DNA from: an uncultured Flavobacteriales bacterium
GTDB taxonomy: Bacteria; Bacteroidota; Bacteroidia; Flavobacteriales_D; Crocinitomicaceae
Assembly (NCBI GenBank): GCA_903945495.1
Contig: CAJAVU010000055.1
Coordinates: 1 to 64,000 of the forward strand
DNA: 64,000 nt
Reading direction: 5' to 3'
The notes beneath the pieces were generated by a model. The model made no database searches. It was not told where the DNA came from and saw only the letters and a program-made list of their open reading frames with translations. This document shows, piece by piece, positions 19,022 through 28,793 of this stretch (position 1 is its first letter; each line of letters starts with the position of its first letter). The translations under genes were made by a program, and so were the position numbers.

Positions 19022-19127
19022 TAAATAAGTCGAAAATATTATATCAATATATATAGAAGTCTTTTTCAGTGAATAGTGGTTAGGTTAGGTTAGAAAAACA
19101 GTTCGGTTCTCGAACTGTTTTTTTTTT
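19022..19127 (+). ncRNA. Candidate small RNA, possibly metal-regulated
   Basis: A perfect promoter and a strong terminator bracket about 105 bases that hold no credible reading frame. The predicted RNA has an AT-rich 5' half, a GGTTA triple repeat at about 19079-19093 that would be single-stranded, and the terminator stem. It lies on the plus strand between rnhA and metH, both on the minus strand. The transcription start is estimated from promoter spacing only. The remaining 18609-18985 spacer shows nothing else. Confidence 0.6.
19095..19127. terminator. Bidirectional terminator between the small RNA and metH
   Basis: AAAACAGTTCG pairs with CGAACTGTTTT around loop GTTCT, with ten T on the plus strand and five T on the minus strand. 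It can end both the plus-strand small transcript and metH, whose stop is 22 bases away. Confidence 0.88.
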
Positions 19128-19148
19128 GCCTATTAAATTCTATTCACA

Positions 19149-21827
19149 TCAGTGTTTTACACTTGACAACCAGCGATCCATCTCATCAAATGACAGACCT
19201 TTTCGCTGTGACAAATCCTTGATTTGCTCTTCTGTAATTTTACCTAAACCAAAGTATTTAGCTTGTGGATGCGCAAAATACCAACCAGAAACTGCTGCCG
19301 TTGGATACATAGCTAAGCTTTCTGTTAATGTCACACCACTCAATTCTGTTGCATTCAAGATTCTAAACAAATCAATTTTCTCTGTATGATCTGGACAAGC
19401 CGGATAGCCAGGTGCTGGACGAATTCCACGATACGATTCTTTAATCAATTCATCATTGGATAAAGTTTCATCAGCTGCGTAGCCCCAAAGGTCTTTTCGC
19501 ACAATTTCGTGCATCTTTTCTGCAAACGCTTCTGCCAATCGATCGGCCAATGCTTTTAATAGAATTGAATGATAATCATCGTGATCTTTTTCAAATCGTT
19601 CGATGTGCTCTTCAATTCCATGTCCCGTCGTCACAACAAATCCACCAACATAATCGTTGATTCCAGATGCTTTTGGCGCAATGAAATCGGCTAATGCAAT
19701 ATTCGGTTGACCATCTGCCTTTTTTGTTTGTTGACGCAATGAATGCTGAACAGACAAAACAGTTGTGCGTGTCTCATCCGTATAAATTTCAATATCATCT
19801 CCAACAGCATTTGCCCGGAACAATCCAACAACTGCGCGAGCCTCCAACCATTTTTCATCAATGATTTGCTGCAACATTGTTTGTGCATCTGCATACAATT
19901 TCGTCGCTTCCACACCAACAACCTCATCTTTCAGGATAGCGGGAAATTTCCCGTGTAATTCCCATGTTTGAAAGAATGGTGTCCAGTCGATGTAATCTAC
20001 CAATTGTTGCATTGGAAAATCTACAAATTGTTTCACACCAAGTTCCAACGGAACTGCACAATCTTCTTGTTTAAAGTCAATTTTCAGTGCATTCTTACGC
20101 GCTTCTTCAACTGTCAGCAACTGTTTTGCTCCGCGATGTTTCTCGTGATGCTCACGAACGCGTGTATACTCTTCTTTTAAGTCAGACACAAACAACTCTT
20201 TCTTTGGTCCAAGCATACTTTCAACAACAGTTACAGCTCTTGAAGCATCCAAGACATGAATCGTTTGACCTTTCGTATAATGTTGATCTATTTTAACAGC
20301 CGTATGAACCTTCGAAGTCGTTGCTCCACCAATCAATAACGGAATCGATAAATTGGCACGTTCCATTTCTTTGGCAACGGTTACCATTTCATCCAATGAA
20401 GGCGTAATCAAGCCACTTAAGCCAATTACATCTACCTTTTCATCAATCGCTGTTTGAATAATTTTTTCGAATGGAACCATTACACCCATGTCAATCACTT
20501 CGTAGTTATTACAACCCAATACAACGCCAACAATATTTTTACCTATATCGTGCACATCGCCTTTCACGGTCGCCATCAATACTTTTCCAGACGAAGAGCG
20601 AACGCCATCTTTTTCAGCTTCAATGAACGGAAGTAAATAAGCAACAGCTTTTTTCATTACACGAGCTGATTTCACTACCTGTGGCAAGAACATTTTTCCA
20701 CTTCCGAACAAATCACCAACGATGTTCATTCCATCCATCAAAGGACCTTCAATAACTTCAATTGGTCGTGTGAATTGCTGTCTGCATTCTTCCACATCTT
20801 CATCAATGAATTCCACAATTCCTTTCACCAAGGCATGTGATAAACGCTGATTTACAGGGACATTTCTCCAGGATAAATCGACTTCTCGTTTTTTACCATC
20901 ACCTTTAACCGTTTCAGCATATTCTAGCAGGCGTTCCGTTGCATCATCACGACGATTCAACAAAACATCCTCCACGTACACCAATAGTTCTGGATTAATA
21001 TCTGAATACACTTCAAGCATCGTTGGATTCACGATTCCCATGTCCATTCCATTCTGAATCGCATGGTACAAGAAAGCTGCATGCATTGCTTCACGCACCT
21101 TGTCATTTCCACGGAACGAGAACGAAACATTGGAAACTCCACCGCTTACGTGTGCGCCTGGTAAATTTTCACGGATCCATTTTGTTGCTCGGAAGAAATC
21201 CAATGCATTGTTATTGTGTTCTTCCATTCCCGTTGCAACAGGGAAAATATTTGGGTCGAAAATGATGTCGTCTTCAGCAAAACCAACTTGATTCACCAAA
21301 ACATCATACGAGCGTTTACAAATTTCAATTCGACGTTCGTAGCTATCTGCTTGACCGTCTTCATCAAATGCCATTACGATAACAGCTGCACCGAAACGTT
21401 TAATTTTTGTGGCTTGTGCAATAAAATTCGCTTCACCTTCTTTCAAGGAAATTGAATTCACGACTCCTTTTCCTTGAATACATTTTAATCCAGCTTCAAT
21501 GATTTCCCATTTCGAGCTATCAATCATAATTGGAACACGTGCAATATCAGGTTCAGATGCAATTAAGTTTAGAAATTTCACCATCGCCTCTTTTCCATCA
21601 ATCATCCCTTCATCCATGTTGATGTCGATGATTTGCGCCCCTCCTTCTACTTGATCTCTTGCAACAGCCAATGCTGCTTCAAAATCTCCTTCTTTGATCA
21701 TGCGCAAAAAGGCACGTGAACCAGTTACGTTTGTTCGCTCACCAACATTCACAAAATTGCTTTGCGGCGTAACGATTAAAGGTTCAAGTCCTGATAATTT
21801 TAAGCTTGCTTTATTTTCTTCTGACAT
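19149..21827 (-). CDS. metH: Methionine synthase, folate/cobalamin/activation half
   Basis: This 892-residue protein carries the last three modules of cobalamin-dependent methionine synthase. The pterin-binding domain (about 15-290) has [12 protein letters not shown]. The B12 cap and binding domains have [12 protein letters not shown] (axial His near residue 424) and [13 protein letters not shown]. The AdoMet-binding reactivation domain (about 560-892) contains [14 protein letters not shown]. The first module, which activates homocysteine, is in the separate gene just upstream. Split MetH is usual in Bacteroidota. The gap of 55 bases and the shared SAM riboswitch indicate one operon. It transfers methyl from methyltetrahydrofolate via B12 to homocysteine. 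Confidence 0.95.
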   Translation of the reverse strand: MSEENKASLKLSGLEPLIVTPQSNFVNVGERTNVTGSRAFLRMIKEGDFEAALAVARDQVEGGAQIIDINMDEGMIDGKEAMVKFLNLIASEPDIARVPIMIDSSKWEIIEAGLKCIQGKGVVNSISLKEGEANFIAQATKIKRFGAAVIVMAFDEDGQADSYERRIEICKRSYDVLVNQVGFAEDDIIFDPNIFPVATGMEEHNNNALDFFRATKWIRENLPGAHVSGGVSNVSFSFRGNDKVREAMHAAFLYHAIQNGMDMGIVNPTMLEVYSDINPELLVYVEDVLLNRRDDATERLLEYAETVKGDGKKREVDLSWRNVPVNQRLSHALVKGIVEFIDEDVEECRQQFTRPIEVIEGPLMDGMNIVGDLFGSGKMFLPQVVKSARVMKKAVAYLLPFIEAEKDGVRSSSGKVLMATVKGDVHDIGKNIVGVVLGCNNYEVIDMGVMVPFEKIIQTAIDEKVDVIGLSGLITPSLDEMVTVAKEMERANLSIPLLIGGATTSKVHTAVKIDQHYTKGQTIHVLDASRAVTVVESMLGPKKELFVSDLKEEYTRVREHHEKHRGAKQLLTVEEARKNALKIDFKQEDCAVPLELGVKQFVDFPMQQLVDYIDWTPFFQTWELHGKFPAILKDEVVGVEATKLYADAQTMLQQIIDEKWLEARAVVGLFRANAVGDDIEIYTDETRTTVLSVQHSLRQQTKKADGQPNIALADFIAPKASGINDYVGGFVVTTGHGIEEHIERFEKDHDDYHSILLKALADRLAEAFAEKMHEIVRKDLWGYAADETLSNDELIKESYRGIRPAPGYPACPDHTEKIDLFRILNATELSGVTLTESLAMYPTAAVSGWYFAHPQAKYFGLGKITEEQIKDLSQRKGLSFDEMDRWLSSVKH

Positions 21828-21882
21828 TGTATTTCGTGTAATTCCGTTCTTTACTTGTAAATCAACTTTTCAGTACTAGATT

Positions 21883-22878
21883 TTACAGTTGTTTCACAGC
21901 TCTTGGCTTGTAATCCTTCGCCATGTCTGCAATTGCTTTAATGTGATCTGGTGTCGTTCCGCAACAACCTCCAATGATGTTCACCAATCCTTCATCCAAG
22001 AACTCTTTGATTTGAACCGCCATTAATTCTGGTGTTTCATCGTACTTTCCGAATTCGTTTGGAAGACCAGCATTTGGATGCGCGCTCACACCAAATGGTG
22101 CTTTTTGATCCAACACTTGTAAGTAAGGACGCATCATTGAAGCACCCAAGGCACAATTCAATCCTATCGTCAATAAAGGCATGTGCGAAACTGAAATCAA
22201 AAATGCTTCTGTTGTTTGTCCTGTCAATGTTCTTCCACTTTGGTCGGTAATTGTACCAGAAACCATGATTGGTAACTTCGTATTACGTTCGTTGTACACC
22301 TCATCAATCGCAAACAAAGCAGCTTTTGCATTCAAGGTATCAAATACTGTTTCAACTAACAATAAATCAACTCCACCATCCATCAAGGCATTCACTTGTT
22401 CTTTGTAGGCATTTACCAATTCATCAAAGGTAATTCCACGGAAACCAGGATCATTTACATCAGGTGAAATCGAAGCTGTTCGATTTGTTGGACCGATTGA
22501 ACCTGCTACGAATCGCGGTTTATCAGGATTCAATGCAGTAAATTCATCTGCTACTTCTTTCGCGATTTTAGCCGATTGAAAATTAATATCGTATACATAT
22601 TTCTCTAAACCGTAATCCGCTTGAGCAATCCAAGTTCCAGAAAAAGTATTGGTTTCAGCGATATCTGCGCCCGCTTCGAAATATTTACGGTGAATATCTT
22701 TGATGATTTCAGGACGTGTTAACGACAATAAATCGTTATTTCCTTTCAAGGGCTTATCATGGTTTTCAAACCACCCTTTACGGAAATCTTCTTCCTCTAA
22801 TTTGTGACGTTGAATCATCGTTCCCATTGCGCCATCTAGCACGAGAATACGATCTTTTAAAATTGTTTCTATTGACAT
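21883..22878 (-). CDS. metH: Methionine synthase, homocysteine-binding half
   Basis: The start is taken at ATG 22878 ([20 protein letters not shown]), and the ten extra residues of the longer frame are hydrophobic noise. The 331-residue protein is the homocysteine S-methyltransferase barrel: [10 protein letters not shown] near the start, a Cys in GLNCALGA, and the zinc-binding [12 protein letters not shown] near the C terminus. It supplies zinc-activated homocysteine to the B12 half encoded next. The pair is the only methionine-synthesis unit in the window and is read behind a SAM-I riboswitch. Confidence 0.95.
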   Translation of the reverse strand: MSIETILKDRILVLDGAMGTMIQRHKLEEEDFRKGWFENHDKPLKGNNDLLSLTRPEIIKDIHRKYFEAGADIAETNTFSGTWIAQADYGLEKYVYDINFQSAKIAKEVADEFTALNPDKPRFVAGSIGPTNRTASISPDVNDPGFRGITFDELVNAYKEQVNALMDGGVDLLLVETVFDTLNAKAALFAIDEVYNERNTKLPIMVSGTITDQSGRTLTGQTTEAFLISVSHMPLLTIGLNCALGASMMRPYLQVLDQKAPFGVSAHPNAGLPNEFGKYDETPELMAVQIKEFLDEGLVNIIGGCCGTTPDHIKAIADMAKDYKPRAVKQL

Positions 22879-22930
22879 CATAGTATAAATACAATAAACT
22901 ATGAACAAAGAGAAGTACGAATGTACACCA

Positions 22931-23035
22931 ACTTATCTTTTCAGCCCTTCGACTGATTGGATTTGGCACCTATTCCGAGTATCGGAGGTTGCCAAGGTTT
23001 CACAGGGCCTAATCCCTCCACCTTTCTTCATAAGT
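22931..23035 (-). promoter_or_regulatory. SAM-I (S-box) riboswitch controlling metH
   Basis: Read on the minus strand, the leader matches the S-box core: ACTTAT opening P1, GGTGGAGGGA, GGCCCTGTGAAACC, TGGCAACC, a variable P3 arm, GGTGCCAAATCC, and GATAAGT closing P1. S-adenosylmethionine binding is expected to switch off the metH pair. No terminator hairpin with a T run lies between aptamer and start codon (53 bases), so control may act on translation or by another means. Confidence 0.92.
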
Positions 23036-23054
23036 TTATTTAAATGAACTGCGA

Positions 23055-23085
23055 CAAAATTACTTCGAATTTTAGACAAAGCAAA
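23055..23085 (-). promoter_or_regulatory. Promoter of the riboswitch-metH operon
   Basis: On the minus strand TTTG (23085-23082) and TAATTTTG (23062-23055) are 19 bases apart. Transcription should start near 23048, a dozen bases before the aptamer. Confidence 0.75.
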
Positions 23086-23138
23086 GTTTTCATTCATTCA
23101 TTTATTTTTTTCGTAACTTTCCCTTGTAAATACTACTC

Positions 23139-24761
23139 ATGAAGCATATAATTATTCTTTTAAGCATACTTTTTATTAGCGTTTTCAACTACGCGCAAGT
23201 GAATTTGACTTCATCGAATTTACCGATAGTTGTAATCACACAACCAAGCGGACAAACCATTAATGATGTCACGCGCATTGTCTGTGACATGGGAATAATC
23301 TATAATGGTGTTGGTGCGACTAACTTAATTAATAATCCGTACAACAATTACAATGGAAAAGTTGAGATAGAAGTTCGCGGATCTACCTCTCAACAGTATC
23401 CTAAGAAAAATTATGGCTTTGAAACGCAAGATGCCTTGGGTGCGAATAACAATGTTTCTCTCTTAGGTTTACCGATTGAAAACGATTGGATTTTGTATGG
23501 CCCTTATCCTGACAAAACGCTTTTACGCGATGTTTTGACCTACGATTTATCAAAGAAATTCGGTCATTATGCATCAAATTGGAAACATTGTGAATTGATT
23601 ATCGATGGTGAATACATGGGCGTTTATATCTTAATGGAACGCATCAAACGTGATAATAATCGCGTTGACATTGCAAATGTAGACCCAGATGATTTAGCTG
23701 GTGATTCATTAACAGGCGGATATATTGTTAAGGTTGACAAATTAACTGGTGAAGTCGGTTATTCGTGGACGTCAAATTATAACACTGAAGTTGTTTTTCA
23801 ATTTCATGATCCGGAATACGATCAATTGAATCCGATTCAATCGAGTTACATGGAGAATTTTATAGGTGAATTCGAAGATGCCGTTTGGGGACCTCAATTC
23901 GATGATCCAATTGTTGGTTATTCAGCTTACATTGAAAAAACATCGTTTTATGACTTCTTCATTTTGCAAGAATTAGGTAGAACAGTTGATGGCTATCGTT
24001 CGAGTTCCTTCATGCACAAAGACAAAACTAGTGGCGCTTGGAATGGAAAACTGGTTGCAGGACCGATGTGGGATTTTAACCTTTCCTACGGAAATGCTGA
24101 TTACTGTGATGCCGATTTAACAACAGGCTGGCAATACAACTTTGATGAAATTTGTGACTTCACCTCTGCGATTCCATTTTGGTGGGAAAAATTATTGTCT
24201 TCACCAAGCTATCGCAATGGTTTGCGCTGTCGTTGGGAAGAATTGCGAACAGGGCCTTTACACACCGATTCAGTAAACTATTTTATTGATTCAATGGCGA
24301 CTTATTTAACCGATGCACGCATTCGTAATTTCACAAAATGGCCAATCATTGGTCAATATGTGAATTGGAATGCATTCGTTGGTGCAACCTATGAAGAAGA
24401 TTTATCTTTCTTGAAACAATACATTGAGACGCGTTCACTTTGGATGGATGCTAACATTCCGGGAATCTGTGATTTAGCGGTTGAAGAACAAGCATTCGTT
24501 CCACAGTATTGCAAGGCTTGGCCAAATCCAATGAGCGATGTTGGGTATATCGGTTTCACCTTATTCAAAAATGATGCGATTCAATTAGAACTTTATGATT
24601 TAACTGGCCGTGTTGTACTCACTGAAGATTTCGGAAAGTTAATTGCTGGTGAACATGCAGCTGAAATTTCAACAAGTCAACTTCTTCCTGGGAATTACAT
24701 TTACACGTTAAAAGGTGAAACGGAAACATTGTTCACTGGTAAAATCATCATCAAGAAATGA
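23139..24761 (+). CDS. CotH-kinase-family secreted protein with T9SS sorting domain
   Basis: The 540-residue protein has a signal peptide (to about residue 20) and then a CotH domain. Recognisable parts are VEIEVRGSTSQQYPKKNY, LPIENDWILYGPYPDKTLLRD, GVYILMERIKRD and GGYIVKVDK. GPMWDFNLSYGN probably carries the DFN-type metal-binding residue. The last 75 residues (KAWPNPMSDVGYI to GKIIIKK) form a type A sorting domain. CotH of Bacillus phosphorylates spore-coat proteins, and whether this one is a kinase is unknown. Its stop overlaps the dgkA start (ATGA). Confidence 0.87.
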   Translation: MKHIIILLSILFISVFNYAQVNLTSSNLPIVVITQPSGQTINDVTRIVCDMGIIYNGVGATNLINNPYNNYNGKVEIEVRGSTSQQYPKKNYGFETQDALGANNNVSLLGLPIENDWILYGPYPDKTLLRDVLTYDLSKKFGHYASNWKHCELIIDGEYMGVYILMERIKRDNNRVDIANVDPDDLAGDSLTGGYIVKVDKLTGEVGYSWTSNYNTEVVFQFHDPEYDQLNPIQSSYMENFIGEFEDAVWGPQFDDPIVGYSAYIEKTSFYDFFILQELGRTVDGYRSSSFMHKDKTSGAWNGKLVAGPMWDFNLSYGNADYCDADLTTGWQYNFDEICDFTSAIPFWWEKLLSSPSYRNGLRCRWEELRTGPLHTDSVNYFIDSMATYLTDARIRNFTKWPIIGQYVNWNAFVGATYEEDLSFLKQYIETRSLWMDANIPGICDLAVEEQAFVPQYCKAWPNPMSDVGYIGFTLFKNDAIQLELYDLTGRVVLTEDFGKLIAGEHAAEISTSQLLPGNYIYTLKGETETLFTGKIIIKK

Positions 24762-25117
24762 TCAAGTTTTTAAAAGGATTTGGATATGCCTTCTCTGGTC
24801 TCTGGCAAATGCTATTGCATGAACGCAATTTCAAAGTGCATATTCTAGCGCTGTTTGTTGTCATTTCTGCTGGATTTTATTTCCATATCACTTCATCGGA
24901 ATGGCTCATTGTACTATTAATTTCCGCACTCGTTTTGGCATTGGAAGCAATAAACACGGCGATTGAAAAACTGTGTGATTTATATACAACAGAAACACAT
25001 CCTCAAATAAAACGTATCAAAGACATTGCAGCAGGAGCTGTTCTTATTTCAGCTATATTTGCCTTTATCATTGCAATCGTCATCTTTAAAAAATACATTC
25101 TAATATTGATCTCATGA
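24758..25117 (+). CDS. dgkA: Diacylglycerol/undecaprenol kinase family protein
   Basis: This 119-residue inner-membrane protein has three hydrophobic helices and the family signature ALEAINTAIEKLCD (about 66-79), whose Glu and Asn residues bind Mg-ATP and lipid. The C-terminal KDIAAGAVL stretch also fits. The family phosphorylates diacylglycerol or undecaprenol, recycling the carrier for cell-wall synthesis. It is coupled to both neighbours through ATGA overlaps and lies between two T9SS cargo genes, an unusual setting. Confidence 0.88.
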   Translation: MIKFLKGFGYAFSGLWQMLLHERNFKVHILALFVVISAGFYFHITSSEWLIVLLISALVLALEAINTAIEKLCDLYTTETHPQIKRIKDIAAGAVLISAIFAFIIAIVIFKKYILILIS

Positions 25118-26220
25118 AACTACTATTTACCTTCCTATTATTTTCTGGAATTACGCTTGCGCAACAAACTATCAATGGTTCTATTACGCATGGCGGTTTA
25201 ACGCGTACGTATATTTTATATGTTCCTGCAAGTTATTCAGCTGGTACATCCGTTCCTTTAGTCTTAAATTTTCATGGCTATACGAGCAATTCAAATGAAC
25301 AAATGTTGTACGCAGACTTTCGTCCAATTGCTGACACTGCCAATTTCATCCTTGTTCATCCGATGGGAACATTGGATGGTTCAAATCAACCATATTGGAA
25401 TTCTGGTTGGGGAGGAAGTGTAGATGATATTGGATTTACTAGCGCATTAATCGACTCATTATCGGCTGATTACTCCATCAATCCAAACAGGATTTATAGC
25501 ACTGGAATGTCAAACGGTGGTTTTATGAGTTACACTTTAGCGTGTGAATTAAGTGATCGTATCGCGGCAATTGCGTCTGTAACAGGAACAATGAATGTCA
25601 ACCAATCTTTAACGTGCAGTGCACAACATGCTATGCCTGTCATGGAAATTCATGGAACAGCTGATGCAACAGTACCCTACAATGGAAATGCAGCAATGGC
25701 TTCAATAGCGACTGCCATGAACTATTGGGTTAATTTCAACAATTGCACATCGACACCAACCGTTACACCCGTAACGAATTCATCAACGACAGATGGTTGT
25801 ACGGCAGAACATTCTGTTTGGTCGAATGGAGACAATGGTGTTGAAGTGGAACATTACAAAATCATTGGTGGTGGTCACACGTGGCCTGGTGCACCAATTG
25901 CAATTGGCGTAACGAATTATGACATCAATGCATCAAAATTAATTTGGATCTTTTTCTCGAAATACGATTTGAATGGAGCAATTGGTCCTGTTGGAGTGAA
26001 TGAACTTGCACAAAATAAACTTTCTGTTCATCCGAATCCAAGTAGTGATTTTATTACGCTTGAAGGAGTTGAAGACTTAACTGCTGTCGAACTTACTTCG
26101 CTGAATGGTCAGAAGATCAACTGTTCGGTTGAAAACCAGCAAATCGATATTCGTTCGTTGGACAAAGGCGTTTATTTTATTTCGATTGACGGAACTGTGG
26201 TTCGTTTTGTGAAGATGTAA
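25114..26220 (+). CDS. Secreted PHB-depolymerase/feruloyl-esterase-like hydrolase with T9SS sorting domain
   Basis: The 368-residue protein begins with a signal peptide (ITLAQQ cleavage region, about residue 17). The esterase domain shows LNFHGYTSN (HG, oxyanion), STGMSNGGFMSY (Ser133 nucleophile), HGTADATVPY (Asp) and GGGHTWPGA (His). This is the LpqC/PHB depolymerase family. A type A sorting domain (about 295-368, SVHPNPSSDFI to GTVVRFVKM) indicates export by T9SS. It is the third gene of the coupled cotH-dgkA-esterase set. The natural ester substrate is not evident. Confidence 0.87.
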   Translation: MKLLFTFLLFSGITLAQQTINGSITHGGLTRTYILYVPASYSAGTSVPLVLNFHGYTSNSNEQMLYADFRPIADTANFILVHPMGTLDGSNQPYWNSGWGGSVDDIGFTSALIDSLSADYSINPNRIYSTGMSNGGFMSYTLACELSDRIAAIASVTGTMNVNQSLTCSAQHAMPVMEIHGTADATVPYNGNAAMASIATAMNYWVNFNNCTSTPTVTPVTNSSTTDGCTAEHSVWSNGDNGVEVEHYKIIGGGHTWPGAPIAIGVTNYDINASKLIWIFFSKYDLNGAIGPVGVNELAQNKLSVHPNPSSDFITLEGVEDLTAVELTSLNGQKINCSVENQQIDIRSLDKGVYFISIDGTVVRFVKM

Positions 26221-26245
26221 GCATAGATATTAAACCAACTTTTCG

Positions 26246-27268
26246 ATGAAAAACAAATATGCACTCATTTCAATCCATGCACTTGTGTGGATTCTTGTGC
26301 TCTTTGTACCGTTGGTTTCTGTTTATCAAATGCTCGATTCTTTTTTGCCAAAATCGAGTATTGAGCCATTCATCCCAGTCATTCTTTTGAGTTTAATGCT
26401 GATATCACTCTTCTACATTAACTATTTACTATTAATACCAAAGCTATTTCACACGAAGAAATACCTGTTCTATGCCATTGCACTTGTCAGCCTGATTGCA
26501 GCTGCAGTTTTGTTTTCAAGAGTCGTTTTGTATTACATTAACTTTGGACCTGATAGCTTGCGCTTGTATAATCCAATTTTAACAAAGGTTGTTCCCATTG
26601 CACGATTAAATGCATTTTTAATGCTTCTTTTCGTATTGGTTGGTTCAATTTTGCTTTCTATTCACAACCGCTTAAAAGAGATAGAACAGGAAAAAATAAG
26701 TGCACAACTAGCGTCTTTGCAATCCCAAATTAATCCTCACTTTCTTTTCAATACCTTGAATAATATTTACGCTACAGCGATTGATTCTTCGCCACAAACA
26801 GCTGAAATGATTGGTAAATTATCGCAAATGATGCGGTATACAATGAAGGAAACACAAAAAGACCTTGTTAATCTAAAAGATGAAATTGATTACGTTGATT
26901 GCTTCATTGAGTTGCAAAGGTTACGACTGGATTCGAATGTACAGTTAACGTTCGAACATGAAGGGAATTTTTCTGACTTTCAAATTGCTCCAATGTTGTT
27001 GATACCTTTCGTTGAAAACGCATTTAAACATGGTGTAAATTCAGAGGAAAATTCGCTTATAAACGTCGAGGCTAGAATCAATACAAACCATTTCGTATTT
27101 AACGTTCAAAACAATAAGGTTCAAAAACAATTGGATATCTACGAACACAGTGGAATTGGTATTTCGAATACAAAAAAAAGATTGGAATTACTTTACGGAA
27201 ACAGACAAACCTTAACGATTCTTGAAACCGAACTCGATTTTAAGGTTAAATTAACCATCGATCTATAA
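26246..27268 (+). CDS. LytS-type sensor histidine kinase
   Basis: The 340-residue protein has four membrane helices in the first 145 residues and a short linker. A His_kinase domain follows with QINPHFLFNTLNNIY (His near 167), then an ATPase domain with N-box PFVENAFKHG and G-box GIGISNTKKRL. There is no separate ligand domain, so sensing must use the membrane part. The stop overlaps the start of the LytTR regulator gene by one base (TAATG). An RND efflux operon follows the pair. Confidence 0.92.
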   Translation: MKNKYALISIHALVWILVLFVPLVSVYQMLDSFLPKSSIEPFIPVILLSLMLISLFYINYLLLIPKLFHTKKYLFYAIALVSLIAAAVLFSRVVLYYINFGPDSLRLYNPILTKVVPIARLNAFLMLLFVLVGSILLSIHNRLKEIEQEKISAQLASLQSQINPHFLFNTLNNIYATAIDSSPQTAEMIGKLSQMMRYTMKETQKDLVNLKDEIDYVDCFIELQRLRLDSNVQLTFEHEGNFSDFQIAPMLLIPFVENAFKHGVNSEENSLINVEARINTNHFVFNVQNNKVQKQLDIYEHSGIGISNTKKRLELLYGNRQTLTILETELDFKVKLTIDL

Positions 27269-27960
27269 TGATACACGCAATTGCCCTAGACGACGAGCCC
27301 TTGGCTTTAAAAGTAATTGAATCATTTTGCGCTTCAAATGAACGAATCGTTCTTGTCAAAACATTTACCAAACCTTCCGAAGCGCGCGAATTTTTAGCCA
27401 CAAATGAAGTTCACTTAATCTTTTGCGATATACAGATGCCTTCAATCACTGGCATCAATTTCATACGTGAATTAACAGCAAAACCAATGATTATCTTCAC
27501 AACTGCATTTAGTGAATATGCAGCGGTAAGTTATGAGTTAAATGCCATCGACTATTTATTAAAGCCAATCAACAAAGATCGATTCGACCAAGCCATTTCC
27601 AAAGCCAATGATTATTATCTGCATCTTCAATCAAAAGAAGATTCTGGTCAACAATTTCTGTTTGTTCGAGCCGAATATAGTTTAGTAAAAATAGCACTTT
27701 CGGAAATTCTTTATTTTGAAACGATGGATGATTATATAAAGATTCATCTGAAAGATAAAAAACCAATTCTAACGTTGTTGAGCATGAAAAAAATGCTGGA
27801 ACGATTAACAAAAAATCAATTTGTACGTGTCCATCGATCGTATATTGTTCCGATTGAAAAGATTTCTTCTGTTCGCAGTAAAAGTTTGTTTTTAGGTACA
27901 CAAGAAATTCCGATTGGCGAAAGCTATAAGAAGGATTTTTTTGACAATTACCGCGTTTAA
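27268..27960 (+). CDS. LytTR-family response regulator
   Basis: The 230-residue regulator has a receiver domain with D8/D9, phospho-acceptor Asp54 in IFCDIQMPS, Thr in FTTAFSEYA and Lys in DYLLKPIN. A LytTR DNA-binding domain (about 128-230) includes FVRVHRSYIVPIEKI. It is translationally coupled to the kinase gene. The next operon encodes an efflux pump and is a plausible target, but no LytTR site was identified. Confidence 0.92.
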   Translation: MIHAIALDDEPLALKVIESFCASNERIVLVKTFTKPSEAREFLATNEVHLIFCDIQMPSITGINFIRELTAKPMIIFTTAFSEYAAVSYELNAIDYLLKPINKDRFDQAISKANDYYLHLQSKEDSGQQFLFVRAEYSLVKIALSEILYFETMDDYIKIHLKDKKPILTLLSMKKMLERLTKNQFVRVHRSYIVPIEKISSVRSKSLFLGTQEIPIGESYKKDFFDNYRV

Positions 27961-27970
27961 ACCTCCAAAC

Positions 27971-28006
27971 TCCGATACAATTATCGGAAAACCCGATATC
28001 TTTTTT
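27971..28006 (+). promoter_or_regulatory. Alternative hairpins, attenuator-like, between regulator gene and efflux operon
   Basis: Three complementary segments occur in a row: TCCGATA (27971-27977), TATCGGA (27982-27988) and CCGATA (27993-27998), the last followed by a T run (28001-28006). Segment 2 can pair with 1 (no T run) or with 3 (a terminator). This is the arrangement of an antiterminator/terminator switch. It lies just after the regulator stop and 50 bases before the lipoprotein gene. Confidence 0.5.
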
Positions 28007-28054
28007 CTACATGAAAACTAAGTGGCTCCTTTGTGTTAAACAAATGAATTCACA

Positions 28055-28501
28055 ATGCTAGTTTCAAAAAAAATTAATGTCTTTTTTTTCTTAATAGTGT
28101 TGACGATCACTGCATGTGAAAGTTCGTCAAACAACACAGAAGTAGATGCTGTAAAAGAAAGCACACATCACCATTCTGACGAGGAAATCAACCTGAAAAA
28201 TGGCGAGAAATGGCTTGTAGAGCCAACGATGCTTTCTCTTATCCGCAAAATGGAACGTGAAGTCCTTGATTTTGACCAACAAAGTTTTACCCAACTCGGC
28301 CATCAATTATCGAGTGATGTAGAAGAATTAACATCCAATTGCACGATGACTGGGCAAGCACATGACGAATTACACAAATGGCTTTTACCTTATATCGACT
28401 TAGTGGATAGCTTAACCCAAACCAATGACCAGAAAGAAGCTAGGGCACTTTACCAACAAATCAAACAATCATTTCACACATTTAATCAGTATTTCAAATG
28501 A
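28055..28501 (+). CDS. Lipoprotein with His-rich segment, first gene of the efflux operon
   Basis: The 148-residue product has a lipoprotein signal with lipobox ITAC (Cys about 21). A short His/Asp/Glu stretch (STHHHSDEE) and a helical domain follow, with the conserved-looking motif CTMTGQAHDELHKWL. Clustered His, Cys and Met suggest metal binding, but I cannot name the family. The stop overlaps the cupin start (ATGA). Its place at the head of a TolC/HlyD/RND operon suggests a periplasmic accessory or sensor for the pump substrate. Confidence 0.65.
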   Translation: MLVSKKINVFFFLIVLTITACESSSNNTEVDAVKESTHHHSDEEINLKNGEKWLVEPTMLSLIRKMEREVLDFDQQSFTQLGHQLSSDVEELTSNCTMTGQAHDELHKWLLPYIDLVDSLTQTNDQKEARALYQQIKQSFHTFNQYFK

Positions 28502-28785
28502 ACGTTCAGTCAATTCACCCCAAAGACAAAGCTGTTTCCGCTATTTCAATCTTTAAAAGTGATGCAGGAAATGCAACAGCAATACAATTATTAAAGTTTG
28601 AAACATTAAAAGAACACATCACGAATACACCAGCGTTATTGGTTTGTGTAATGGGAGAAGTAATTTTCGAAAATGAAAAAGGCGATAAATCAACATTAAA
28701 AACAGGTGATTTCATCTGTATCGAAAAAGACATTAAACATTGGCTTCTTGCCGTTCTTGAAAGCCAATTGATTCTCATTAAATAG
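28498..28785 (+). CDS. Small cupin-like protein
   Basis: The 95-residue protein is a single cupin-like barrel. PALLVCVMGEVIFEN and LKTGDFICIEKDIKHWL correspond to the two cupin motifs, although only the His of the second is clear, so a metal site is doubtful. It is cytoplasmic, coupled to the lipoprotein gene by ATGA, and 8 bases before the tolC-like gene. It may be a small-molecule sensor or detoxification partner of the efflux system. Confidence 0.65.
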   Translation: MNVQSIHPKDKAVSAISIFKSDAGNATAIQLLKFETLKEHITNTPALLVCVMGEVIFENEKGDKSTLKTGDFICIEKDIKHWLLAVLESQLILIK

Positions 28786-28793
28786 GAATTCAA

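Noticed and set aside
19079-19094. Telomere-like GGTTAG repeats
   Set aside because: Only three short units in a bacterial spacer; better seen as part of the small RNA.
22778-22969. 63-codon frame over the metH leader
   Set aside because: It overlaps the SAM-I aptamer and the real metH start in another frame.
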